A stretch of 64,000 nt of DNA, taken from assembly GCA_019359595.1 (NCBI GenBank), contig JAHHGZ010000017.1, positions 1 to 64,000 on the forward strand, in the 5' to 3' direction. The translations under genes were made by a program, and so were the position numbers. The number at the start of each line of letters is the position of its first letter. The stretch's first letter is position 1. The notes below the pieces were generated by a model, which was given only the letters and a program-made list of their open reading frames with translations, made no database searches and was not told the DNA's origin. Below, piece after piece: positions 18,981-27,611 of the stretch. Origin of the DNA: Cyanomargarita calcarea GSE-NOS-MK-12-04C. GTDB lineage: Bacteria > Cyanobacteriota > Cyanobacteriia > Cyanobacteriales > Nostocaceae.

Positions 18981-21675
18981 GTTTACACCTTTTGAAGATG
19001 CTTTACATCTAGCCACTATGGTGCGTGTCGCACTCAATGGCAGAGATATTGGTGCTTATATCTTAAATAAAGGTAATCAAAAAGATAAGTTTTGCTTTGT
19101 TTTTGGATTTGACTGTAAAGGCATTCATACTACTCTAAGAAATGAACAAATCGATCCAATTTGTCAGAATATCGAAGCAGCTTTAAAAGACCTCCCCGGT
19201 CAAGAAAGAATTACTTTTCATTTGGGTTCTTTTTCTTCATCTCAACAGCGGCAAGAAGAACTTGCATCCCTAGTTGAAAATTCTCCATCACCAGAAATTC
19301 AATATTTATTGACATCAGAACGGGCAAGAATACAAGAACTTACTCGTACTGGTATTCGGAAGCCAAAATTTCTCCGGGTGTATGTGACATATACTATTGA
19401 ACCAGATGCCGCAGCTGCGAATGATTGGATTGAGAAAATTTTAGCGAAAGGTGAATCCTGGTGGGTAACATTTAAGGGTGAAACCGCAGAAAGAGAAAAC
19501 CAGCGTCTGGAAAATCTGATTCTGAATGCTTATCAAGAAGGATTTCGCCGTTGGGAACAGGTTTTATCTAACAAAATGGGTTTGGAATTTCGGGCTTTAA
19601 CTGCTGATGAACTATGGCAAGAAGTCTGGAGCAGGTTTAATAACACAGAGCCAATAGAGATTCCCCAGCTTTTGATTTTAAATGAGAATGGACTGCAAGA
19701 AAAAGTTTATTCTGACTTACCAAGTAGTAAATTATTATTAGAAAATATCCATAGTAGTACATTGCTCCTAGATTCAGATGTACCAGTGGCTGACCGCAAA
19801 TGGGTATATCTGAAAAACCGCTATATAGGTGTAATGACATTCCTGGAAAAACCAGGTGGTTGGCCAAGTAAAACCTCACAACTACGTTATTTATGGGAAC
19901 TATTTGCCAGAGATGCGGTTGTAGATACAGAGATTATTTGTGAATTGACTGCGGCAAATCCAGCTTTAGTAAAGACGACCTTACAACGGGTCTTGAAGCA
20001 GTCGAATGTTACCGCAAAAATGGCAGAAGAAAAGAGTAACACTATTGATGTTGGCGCTCAACTAAAGCTCAGAAAATCTGTAGCTGCACAAGAACAATTA
20101 TATGAAGGTTCTCTGCCAATTCATACAGGAATTGCAATTTTAGTCCATCGTCAAAGCGTGGAAAAACTGGATGAGGCTTGTAGGTATATAGAAAACTGTT
20201 TTCAACGTCCAGCCCGAGTCGTTCGAGAAAAGGAATATGCCTGGAAAATATGGTTGCAAACACTGCCAATTGTTTGGGAAGTATTGTTAGCAAAACCCTT
20301 CAATCGCCGTCAGCTTTATCTTACCAATGAAGTGTGGGGATTAATGCCTGTAGTTACAACAAAAGCCGGGGATAGTAAAGGCTTTGAATTAATTGCCGAC
20401 GAAGGGGGGACACCTGTAAATATAGATTTATTTAACCAGCACAAAAATTTAGGACTCTTTGCCACCACTCGGGCTGGTAAATCTGTTTTAGTTTCAGGGA
20501 TTTTGACTCAAGCTTTGGCACATAATATTCCTGTTGTAGCACTGGATTTTCCTAAACCAGATGGTACATCTACCTTCACTGACTATACAGAGTTTATGGA
20601 AGGTAACGGGGCATATTTTGATATTTCCAAAGAATCAAATAATTTGTTTGAGCAGCCTGATTTACGTTTTTTGAGTCCAGAAGAAAGACGGGAACGTTTT
20701 CAAGATTATGTAGTATTTCTTGAGTCAGCTTTGATGACAATGGTTTTGGGTTCATCGACTGAAAATCAACTGCTTTCTCAAACAGTACGTTCTTTGATAA
20801 ATTTAGCTTTAGGTACATTCTTTGCTGACGAAGGTATTAAACAACGATATCAAGCAGCAATGAAGTCCGGATTTGGTACCGAAGAATGGCAGAAAACCCC
20901 TACCTTAAAAGATTTCTGTACCTTCTGCTCGCGGGATCATCTTGATTTGCATACCCAAGGAGATAGAATTGATGAGGCTCTCGAAGTCATAAATTTACGT
21001 TTCCGCTTTTGGTTGCAAAGTCGAGTCGGGCAAGCAGTTTCATCACCTTCTAGCTTTCCTACTAATGCTCCTCTACTAGTTTTTGCCCTCAGAAACTTAT
21101 CAGATAGTGAAGATGCAGCATTGTTATCCTTGAGTGCATATTCAGCAGCACTCCGACGAGCATTGAGTAGTCCCGCTTCTATCTTCTTTATTGATGAAGC
21201 ACCAATTTTATTTGAATTTGAGCAAATTGCCAACTTAGTTGGTAGACTTTGTGCCAACGGTGCAAAAGCAGGAGTCAGAGTGATTTTATCAGCACAAGAT
21301 CCTGATACGATCGCTAAATCAAAAGCGGCATCAAAAATTTTGCAAAACCTCACAACTCGATTAATTGGTCGCATTCAGCCAGTTGCAGTTGATAGTTTTG
21401 TTAATATTTTAAAATATCCCCGCGAAATTATCACTCGCAATGCATCAGAAAGTTTTATTCCGAAAAAAGAAGACATTTATAGCCAATGGCTGTTAGATGA
21501 TAACGGTGTTTATACCTTTTGTCGTTACTATCCAGGTTACGAACAATTAGCAGTAGTCGCTAACAACCCATCAGAACAAGCAGCACGCAATCAAGTAATG
21601 AAGGAGTACAGCGATAAATATGAAGCTATTTCTATTTATGCCCGTCAATTAATTAGCTCAATTCGTGGAAGATGA
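18928..21675 (+). CDS. VirB4/TrbE-family secretion ATPase
   Basis: 915-residue cytoplasmic or membrane-associated ATPase energising a type IV secretion or conjugation-type channel. The N-terminal 480 residues form the VirB4-type adaptor region. The motor domain has a Walker A FATTRAGKSVL near residue 512, Walker B IFFIDEAPILFE near residue 752, and an SAQDPDTI motif near residue 790, as in VirB4/TraC proteins. The start ATG lies within the preceding gene. Length is typical for VirB4 (about 800-900). No VirD4 coupling ATPase or VirB11 is present in the window, so this is the only visible motor. The assignment is secure at family level; the transported substrate is unknown. Confidence 0.85.
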   Translation: MKPKIGKQSVGIAGQENRFTPFEDALHLATMVRVALNGRDIGAYILNKGNQKDKFCFVFGFDCKGIHTTLRNEQIDPICQNIEAALKDLPGQERITFHLGSFSSSQQRQEELASLVENSPSPEIQYLLTSERARIQELTRTGIRKPKFLRVYVTYTIEPDAAAANDWIEKILAKGESWWVTFKGETAERENQRLENLILNAYQEGFRRWEQVLSNKMGLEFRALTADELWQEVWSRFNNTEPIEIPQLLILNENGLQEKVYSDLPSSKLLLENIHSSTLLLDSDVPVADRKWVYLKNRYIGVMTFLEKPGGWPSKTSQLRYLWELFARDAVVDTEIICELTAANPALVKTTLQRVLKQSNVTAKMAEEKSNTIDVGAQLKLRKSVAAQEQLYEGSLPIHTGIAILVHRQSVEKLDEACRYIENCFQRPARVVREKEYAWKIWLQTLPIVWEVLLAKPFNRRQLYLTNEVWGLMPVVTTKAGDSKGFELIADEGGTPVNIDLFNQHKNLGLFATTRAGKSVLVSGILTQALAHNIPVVALDFPKPDGTSTFTDYTEFMEGNGAYFDISKESNNLFEQPDLRFLSPEERRERFQDYVVFLESALMTMVLGSSTENQLLSQTVRSLINLALGTFFADEGIKQRYQAAMKSGFGTEEWQKTPTLKDFCTFCSRDHLDLHTQGDRIDEALEVINLRFRFWLQSRVGQAVSSPSSFPTNAPLLVFALRNLSDSEDAALLSLSAYSAALRRALSSPASIFFIDEAPILFEFEQIANLVGRLCANGAKAGVRVILSAQDPDTIAKSKAASKILQNLTTRLIGRIQPVAVDSFVNILKYPREIITRNASESFIPKKEDIYSQWLLDDNGVYTFCRYYPGYEQLAVVANNPSEQAARNQVMKEYSDKYEAISIYARQLISSIRGR

Positions 21676-21721
21676 AAACCAGCCCTCACCCTAAATCCCT
21701 CTCCCAAACTTGGGGGAGGGA
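21676..21721. repeat. GC-rich hairpin repeat downstream of virB4
   Basis: CCAGCCCTCACCCTAAATCC then CTCTCCCAAACTTGGGGGAGGG, beginning right after the virB4 stop. It belongs to the CCCTCCCC family and could act as an attenuator between virB4 and the next gene. Confidence 0.7.
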
Positions 21722-21753
21722 CTTTGAACAGGAACTCCACAAATCCCAAGTTT

Positions 21754-21899
21754 GCGTATAAACAACATATTTATAATTTTATAAGTTATGAAAATTACGA
21801 TAAAATCAAAGCATTATTTTTAGTCCATTTTAATGGACTTATGATATTAGACAGGGACTTATAGTCTAAGAGCGGGTAGAGACTTTAATCAATTTCCCA
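21754..21899 (+). repeat. Extended two-hairpin repeat, copy c
   Basis: Same hairpins and flanks as the copy at 9543-9690 (core 21820-21878). It ends 7 bp before the start codon of the VirB5-like gene, so the element forms that gene's whole leader; no strong ribosome binding site is visible. Confidence 0.8.
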
Positions 21900-21906
21900 T
21901 TCCATT

Positions 21907-22764
21907 ATGTCAAAAAAACCTCAACACAAAATAATTTTCTTAACTTTTTCCCTTGTCTTATTGGGAACTCTACCGGTAATGGCTAGCTTGGGAAATGTTT
22001 GGACAGATTTTCAATATTATGCACTGGATTTGCAAAACTATTTAAAAGCACAGATTCCTGACACCTTAAAACCTTTGGAAGTACAGACGCAAACAGCAAT
22101 TACCAATTCTACTGCTTCTCTGAAAATTCCTAACCCTAATGTTGCTGGAAATAGTGTGAGTCAGCAGATAACTCAATACTCTATATCTGATAAATTTGAG
22201 AATAATTCAGCAGTGCGGGGCAAAATGGTGAGAAATGAAATCGCTCGCCAAATAACCCGTAGTTCAGTTGAAGGTGTCCTCGGTAGAAATGGACAGGCAA
22301 GATTAAGTATAGACTTACAAAATACTCAAAAAGCTGTTGACGATACTGCTGTATTTGCAAATAATGCGGCAGCCAATAAAAATAAAAAGCAAATAGAAAT
22401 TGAACAACAGGTTTTAGGGGCAGGGAGTATTCTTAATGGATTAGCTAATACAAATTTAAGTTCAAGTATTTTAGGTTCTCTACAGAGCAATCAAGCCCAA
22501 TTGGCAAAGCTTACTTGGGAGGGGTTGTCAGATTTGGAACTCCAAAATATCAATATTGAAAGGGAACAATCAAGAATTATGGGAGAAACTTTAGGAAATA
22601 CAATTCAAATGCATGAAGCTTTGCAGTATTCTAACTTAAATTTGGCGAATATTTCCCAAGAGATGGATGAAGTAAATCGTGCGAAAAGAGTAGATACATC
22701 AGCGGAGGTTGCACGACTTTTGCGAGCAACTTCTCAAACTGATTTGTTAGGGAGGAAAAGGTAA
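21907..22764 (+). CDS. VirB5/TrbJ-like exported protein
   Basis: 285 residues, ATG start. Residues 1-27 are a signal peptide (KKPQHK, hydrophobic FLTFSLVLLGTLPVM, cleavage near MAS). The mature part is mostly polar and helix-prone, with Gln/Asn-rich amphipathic stretches and coiled-coil-like segments at about 130-160 and 200-270. Periplasmic helical proteins of this size between virB4 and virB6 are VirB5/TrbJ, minor pilus components. Sequence similarity is weak, so the call rests on position, export signal and fold type. The leader is a repeat element and a 34-bp palindrome follows the gene. Confidence 0.5.
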   Translation: MSKKPQHKIIFLTFSLVLLGTLPVMASLGNVWTDFQYYALDLQNYLKAQIPDTLKPLEVQTQTAITNSTASLKIPNPNVAGNSVSQQITQYSISDKFENNSAVRGKMVRNEIARQITRSSVEGVLGRNGQARLSIDLQNTQKAVDDTAVFANNAAANKNKKQIEIEQQVLGAGSILNGLANTNLSSSILGSLQSNQAQLAKLTWEGLSDLELQNINIEREQSRIMGETLGNTIQMHEALQYSNLNLANISQEMDEVNRAKRVDTSAEVARLLRATSQTDLLGRKR

Positions 22765-22802
22765 GTGTTAATCTTTTGTTATGAACACTTTCTTTTGTTA
22801 TG

Positions 22803-22836
22803 GAACCGCGTAGGCGAAGCTTCGCCTACGCGGTTC
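22803..22836. repeat. Perfect 34-bp palindrome
   Basis: Seventeen bases (GAACCGCGTAGGCGAAG) followed at once by their exact complement, giving a stem with essentially no loop, 38 bp after the VirB5-like stop and 35 bp before the VirB6-like start. No U-tract follows. The half-site resembles a dispersed GCGTAGGCGAAGC motif of cyanobacterial spacers. Confidence 0.9.
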
Positions 22837-22870
22837 AATCAAATAATTATCCTCTCTACCATGAAAATTG

Positions 22871-23941
22871 ATGTATTTCCCAATATCAAAAATGTGCTTC
22901 GATACCTTCAATATTCTTGCTCAACTTAATGCCAACGATGTCCTCAGTAATGGTGCAATAACCGCACAAAGCATTACTGACGGCTGGGACAGACAGTGGA
23001 TAGACTTATTACAAAATAATACTAACAAGAACATATACGGTGTGCTGACAAACTTAGGCATCTTTTTTGCTGTTGGCACATTACTTTTTTTTATGGCTCA
23101 ATGGCTCAGAGATGTCATAGATAACGATTTTTCCCGTCCAATTGTGGCTTTGCTTTGGCCCTTGATAGTGGTATTCCTATTAGCAAATCCTGGAAATGGA
23201 ACTTTGCTTTCAAACCTTACATTGGGAATCCGCAATTTTATTAACACAGTAAATCAACAAGTTATCACCACAGCAGATGTTAATCAAACTTATCAGCAAG
23301 CTCTGAATCTGAGTGTGGCAGAAGAAGTTGCGGGAGGCTTATTGCGTCCCTGTCAGTCATTGACTGGTGAACAACAAAATGAATGTTTAAACAAAGCTAA
23401 AGAAAAAATTGATTTACTTTGGCAACAGTATAGAAATTCATACGGCACACAACCTTGGATCGACAGACTAGAAACCAAAGTAAATAATATAGTAGTCGCC
23501 AGCGGTACTATATCGGAATTTGAATTTAATTCTTTGCTAGGTTCTACAGTCCAAACTAGCATCAAAAACATTTTGATTTCCTTGCAATCTGCTTTTCATA
23601 ACTTAATAGAAGTGACAATGTTGCTGATTGCAGCTTTAGGACCTCTGGCTGTAGGGGGTTCTTTGCTACCTGTTGCTGCCAAACCAATTTTTGCATGGCT
23701 TTTGGGGTTATTGACTGTTGGAATTACCAAAATTTCTTTTAATATTATTGCCATATTAACAGCCGCAGTGATTATTAATGGACCTGCACAAAATGTCAAT
23801 ACAGAACCAGATTTGATGTGGTTTCTGATTTTTTTGGGAGTTTTAGCACCGATTTTATCTTTAGCTTTAGGTGCTGTTAGTGGATTTGCAATTTTTCAGG
23901 CGATCGCTAATACAGATTTCAACAGAATGAGAGCATTGTAG
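22871..23941 (+). CDS. VirB6/TrbL-like polytopic membrane protein
   Basis: About 356 residues from the ATG at 22871; a TTG one codon earlier is less likely and the ATG at 22889 is also possible. Five or six hydrophobic helices: residues about 55-78, 88-108, 230-255, 260-300 and 310-345, with a polar loop of roughly 110 residues between the second and third that contains two cysteines (RPCQSLTG and NECLN). This matches VirB6/TrbL, the inner-membrane channel subunit. It sits between VirB5- and VirB8-like genes; GGAGGTGG just after its stop serves as ribosome binding site for the next gene. Confidence 0.65.
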   Translation: MYFPISKMCFDTFNILAQLNANDVLSNGAITAQSITDGWDRQWIDLLQNNTNKNIYGVLTNLGIFFAVGTLLFFMAQWLRDVIDNDFSRPIVALLWPLIVVFLLANPGNGTLLSNLTLGIRNFINTVNQQVITTADVNQTYQQALNLSVAEEVAGGLLRPCQSLTGEQQNECLNKAKEKIDLLWQQYRNSYGTQPWIDRLETKVNNIVVASGTISEFEFNSLLGSTVQTSIKNILISLQSAFHNLIEVTMLLIAALGPLAVGGSLLPVAAKPIFAWLLGLLTVGITKISFNIIAILTAAVIINGPAQNVNTEPDLMWFLIFLGVLAPILSLALGAVSGFAIFQAIANTDFNRMRAL

Positions 23942-23956
23942 GAGGTGGTGAGTTAA

Positions 23957-24766
23957 ATGACACGATTACTAAAAGAAAGAAAATCTTCAGTCAATATTTT
24001 GACAATATTTGCGATCGCTACTTTTGGTCTACATATTTTAAGTTTGCTTTTATTAATATTTCAAGGCTTAACAATTCGGCAATTAGCTACTGGCAAACCT
24101 CTGAATTTCTTGCAGCTAATTGATAGCAAACCAGCACCGCTCGCTGACAACCGAGAACGAGAACCTGAAGAAATTCGCCAATTTATCAGTAAAACCATGA
24201 GTATGATGTTTGACTGGTCTGGAATTCTTCCGGCACAAACTATCGAACAAGTAACAAATCCTCAAACTGATAAGGGAATACCGATTAAAACATCCCAAGG
24301 GTTGATCAAAAAAGTTTCTACTACTAGCTGGGTGGCAAGTTTTGCAATTTCCCAAGATTTTCGTCAGGGTTTCTTAGCACAAATTGCGGACATGACTCCA
24401 CCACAAGTTTTTTCTAATAACGCTAACCAAACAATAGCAGCACGGTTAATTATCCAAAGGGTTTACCCACCAAAACAAATTGCACCTGGTGAATGGCGAG
24501 TTGGGATGGTCGCTAATATTGTTCAATTTAGACCGGGAGACAATCGCAAGACTTTAACTCCTTTTAATAAAGATTTTTTAGTCAGAGCAGTAGATAGTTT
24601 TGACCATCCTTTACCTAAAGATATTACTGAATTACAAAGATCGGTTTATCGGACTCGGTCTCAAAAATTGGAAATTTACGAAATATTTGATTTGTGCTTA
24701 ACTGATAAATATGATAGTACACCCGGAAATGAATCGAACCGTTGTTCTGGTTCGTTTATAAAATAA
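23957..24766 (+). CDS. VirB8/TrbF-like protein, first copy
   Basis: 269 residues, ATG start with GGAGGTGG 9 bp upstream. A short cytoplasmic N-terminus is followed by one membrane helix (ATFGLHILSLLLLIFQGL, about 20-37) and a periplasmic domain of about 230 residues. That bitopic layout, with an NTF2-like alpha/beta domain, is typical of VirB8/TrbF assembly factors, which bridge the inner membrane and the core complex. It shares with the next gene the block FAxATFxLHxL, the RQLxxGKxxxFxQLxD segment after the helix and the C-terminal KLEIY motif. The pair are diverged paralogues. Confidence 0.6.
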   Translation: MTRLLKERKSSVNILTIFAIATFGLHILSLLLLIFQGLTIRQLATGKPLNFLQLIDSKPAPLADNREREPEEIRQFISKTMSMMFDWSGILPAQTIEQVTNPQTDKGIPIKTSQGLIKKVSTTSWVASFAISQDFRQGFLAQIADMTPPQVFSNNANQTIAARLIIQRVYPPKQIAPGEWRVGMVANIVQFRPGDNRKTLTPFNKDFLVRAVDSFDHPLPKDITELQRSVYRTRSQKLEIYEIFDLCLTDKYDSTPGNESNRCSGSFIK

Positions 24767-24771
24767 CTCAT

Positions 24772-25458
24772 ATGCAGTTACTAAATCCAAAAACAAATAA
24801 AAGGAATATTCTACCTATATTCGCGGTAGCAACTTTTGCTTTACATCTGCTCACTTTTTTGGTACTAATGTTCCACTGGTCTTTGTTGCGACAATTGGGC
24901 GGCAAACTACCCCAAAGTTTCGTACAACTAGCAGATGGTCGGGCGATCGCAGTTAATTCTCAAGACTATTTAGAACGCCATCCCCAGACAATTCGGCGGA
25001 TGGTAGGCGAAACCATGACTTTAATGTTTACCTTATCGGAAAAACAGCCTCAAGAAACAGTATGGCAAATTAGTTCGGAACTTCTAGCTGATAATGTGCT
25101 GACAACATTTAAGTCAGAAGTAAGTCAGATAAATAGTCAGGATGCGACAGCTAAAAATGCTGAAACTTTATTGGTCTTGCGGAGTATATCTCAACCGGAA
25201 AAAATCGGAGATGGTCAATGGCAAGTTGAAATTCTTGGCGATCGCTTAATATTTACTGCTACCGATAAGAACGGCACGAAAATTCCTTTTAATAAAAAAA
25301 TATTTGTCCGAGCCACAGATAAACCGAAAATTGTTCTTCCGGATGCACCAACTCCACTACATTTAGCTGCCTATCGCCTTGGTGAAGCCAAGCTAGAAAT
25401 TTATAATCTTTGCGACATCAAAGATAAAAGCTGTTCTCAAAGCGAAGCATTAAAATAA
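24772..25458 (+). CDS. VirB8/TrbF-like protein, second copy
   Basis: 228 residues from the ATG at 24772; an upstream TTG at 24742 would overlap the previous gene. One membrane helix (VATFALHLLTFLVLMFHW, about 16-33) precedes a periplasmic domain. Segments LLRQLGGKLPQSFVQLAD near residue 40 and AKLEIYNLCDIKD at the C-terminus mirror the first copy, and both proteins end in a short Cys-bearing tail. It occupies the position that virB9 holds in classical operons but does not look like VirB9. It may form heteromers with the first copy. Confidence 0.55.
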   Translation: MQLLNPKTNKRNILPIFAVATFALHLLTFLVLMFHWSLLRQLGGKLPQSFVQLADGRAIAVNSQDYLERHPQTIRRMVGETMTLMFTLSEKQPQETVWQISSELLADNVLTTFKSEVSQINSQDATAKNAETLLVLRSISQPEKIGDGQWQVEILGDRLIFTATDKNGTKIPFNKKIFVRATDKPKIVLPDAPTPLHLAAYRLGEAKLEIYNLCDIKDKSCSQSEALK

Positions 25459-25500
25459 ACTCAAGGCGTCGTGTTAAACAGTCTAGTTATTCTTCGGTAA

Positions 25501-27117
25501 ATGCCTGAACACAATCTCAAATCCAACTTAGGTATTACTTCCATGACAAAATTCCCAATACCTGATTCTTTGCGTACTCCATCCGGTTCCGATGATGGAG
25601 AAATCAATTCTGATTGGGAACGGAGGATGGCGAAACTGGTTGGCTTTGAACCAGAATTTACCCGAGAGCGATCGTTCGATACTGATGAGGCTAATACTGA
25701 TAGTGTTGATGAGTCCCCACAGGTGAAACCTGACTCAATTCTTACCACTGGGCAACCACTGTCCTCTAATCCCTTTGCGAAAGCAGGTTTGGTAGGTGCT
25801 GCTACTCTGCTTCTGGTTTTAGGTGCTGGCGCTTTTTTATCACTGATGATGAATGGCACTAGTAAAAAGCCGAACAACGATCTTACCGCCAAGCAGCCAG
25901 AAAAATTGCAACCAGTAGACGAAGCTAAAAAAGAAGTTGAAATCGAGGTATTAAAAACAAAACTTGCCTTGGCTGAACAAGCAAGGGCAGTTAAAGCAGC
26001 ACAACTTCAGTTAACAACAGCACAGCCCAATCAGGCAATCCAGGCGAAAGTTAACCCCAGTTCACAGGTACAACCACCAAAAGTAATATATCGAGATAAA
26101 CCAAGGATTGTAGTACAAAGGATACCCAGCCCAGCGCAGACAGTTTACATACCCCGGACTGTGACTGTAGAACGTATTGTCAGGGTATTACAGCCTATAC
26201 CCCAAGCTAAATCTCCAATTACTGAGCCTCAAAAGCCAAAAATTATCCCTTCTCCAACTTTGCAACCTCAAGAGCCAAAAATTACACCTTCTGTAACTCC
26301 GCTACCGCAATTAGCCAGCAATCTAAGGATACCATCCATTCCTATACCGACACCGACACCAACACCGACACCAGTCAGTAATTCTAATTCAATTTTGCAA
26401 CCAACCAGCCCATCCTTGAGTCGCGATAGCCAATATTCGACCGATAATCAGGCCAGTCAGCAACCTGCTAAGTCTGTAGCTGTGGGGACTAGTGCCAAAG
26501 CTGTCCTAGCAACTTCTTTATTTGGGGAGAGTAGTAAGTCTGGGAATGACAGCGATAATCCAAATAACTATAAATTTATCGTGCGTTTACAGCAACCATT
26601 AAAAAATGTAGATAACGCTGTAGCACTACCTATAGGTACTGAGGTATTAACTCAGATTGGTAAAATCACTGAAAGCGGTATGGTGCAGTTAGAGGTAGTC
26701 TCAGTAATTTCTCGAATTGATGGTAATCTCACAGAAAAAAGCTTACCAAAAGGGGCATTGAAAATTAGTTCTCCTCAAGGTAGACCTTTAATAGCCAGCA
26801 AATATCCTGATAAGAGTGGAGCAATTGCAGGGATGGATGTAGGAATATTTGCCTTAGGGGGTATTAACAAAGCCGCAGAGTTATTTAACCGTCCGGAGTC
26901 AACACTGAGCATCAATGGTACTAATGTGATTAACCAAAACAACACTAAACCAAACATCGTAACTGGAGTTTTAGAAGGTGGACTGAGTACAGTTGTTCCT
27001 CAAATTACAGTCCGCAATCAACAAGCGATTTCTGAGATGATGACACGGGGTAACATTTGGTTTTTACCTGCAGGCACACAAGTCGAGGTTTTTGTCAATC
27101 AAACAACACAATTTTAA
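25501..27117 (+). CDS. VirB10/TrbI-like channel scaffold protein
   Basis: 538 residues, or 524 from the ATG at 25543. An acidic cytoplasmic N-terminus (1-95) is followed by one membrane helix (AGLVGAATLLLVLGAGAFLS, about 97-117), a Lys/Glu/Ala-rich coiled coil (about 135-180), a long proline-rich linker (about 190-300, including a TPTPTPTP run), and a C-terminal beta-rich domain from about 350 with YKFIVRLQQPL, ALPIGTEVLTQIG and an end segment MTRGNIWFLPAGTQVEVFVNQ. This architecture is VirB10/TrbI/TraB, which spans the envelope and links inner-membrane motors to the outer pore. The last gene of the run; three tandem 92-101 bp repeats follow its stop. Confidence 0.7.
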   Translation: MPEHNLKSNLGITSMTKFPIPDSLRTPSGSDDGEINSDWERRMAKLVGFEPEFTRERSFDTDEANTDSVDESPQVKPDSILTTGQPLSSNPFAKAGLVGAATLLLVLGAGAFLSLMMNGTSKKPNNDLTAKQPEKLQPVDEAKKEVEIEVLKTKLALAEQARAVKAAQLQLTTAQPNQAIQAKVNPSSQVQPPKVIYRDKPRIVVQRIPSPAQTVYIPRTVTVERIVRVLQPIPQAKSPITEPQKPKIIPSPTLQPQEPKITPSVTPLPQLASNLRIPSIPIPTPTPTPTPVSNSNSILQPTSPSLSRDSQYSTDNQASQQPAKSVAVGTSAKAVLATSLFGESSKSGNDSDNPNNYKFIVRLQQPLKNVDNAVALPIGTEVLTQIGKITESGMVQLEVVSVISRIDGNLTEKSLPKGALKISSPQGRPLIASKYPDKSGAIAGMDVGIFALGGINKAAELFNRPESTLSINGTNVINQNNTKPNIVTGVLEGGLSTVVPQITVRNQQAISEMMTRGNIWFLPAGTQVEVFVNQTTQF

Positions 27118-27118
27118 A

Positions 27119-27411
27119 CACGGATTAAAGGGATTAAAGGATTTCACTGAGGATCTAAAAATTAATTATTCTTCCTGTGGTTCTTTCCGTGGAATCCGAG
27201 TAATCCTTTCAAATCCGATCACGGATTAAAGGGATTAAAGGATTTCACTGAGGATTTAAAAATTAATTATTCTTCCTGTGGTTCTTTCCGTGGAATCCTT
27301 TCAAATCCGATCACGGATTAAAGGGATTAAAGGATTTCACTGAGGATTTAAAAATTAATTATTCTTCCTGTGGTTCTTTCCGTGGAATCCGAGTAATCCT
27401 TTCAAATCCGC
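27119..27411. repeat. Three tandem copies of a 92-101 bp repeat
   Basis: Copies at 27119-27219, 27220-27311 (lacking a 9-bp GAGTAATCC segment) and 27312-27411. Each begins CACGGATTAAAGGGATTAAA and ends near CCTTTCAAATCCG. The two ends are imperfect inverted repeats, so each unit can fold. There are no spacers, so it is not a CRISPR array. Confidence 0.9.
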
Positions 27412-27507
27412 GATCGATTTACTGTATGCGATTTATCAACAAGTATTTTTATAAGTGAATTACAGGCGACTAAAGTTTCTGTTAAAAAATGTTAAATTAA
27501 AATAGTT

Positions 27508-27540
27508 AAAAACCAGGCTTCCTAGAGAAACCTGGTTTAG
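27508..27540 (-). terminator. Probable ycf35 terminator
   Basis: AAACCAGG and CCTGGTTTTT arms around a 13-base loop on the minus strand, about 70 bp past the ycf35 stop. A second stem (GGGCTAACC/GGTTAACCC) is at 27553-27585. Both could also end read-through from the secretion cluster. Confidence 0.6.
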
Positions 27541-27611
27541 ATTAAAAAAGCGGGCTAACCGGTGTTAAGAAAGGTTAACCCGTGCAGTATTCGGGAACGC
27601 GCTTTCGATTA

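Noticed and set aside
27119-27411. CRISPR array
   Set aside because: Units are about 100 bp, directly abutting and without variable spacers.
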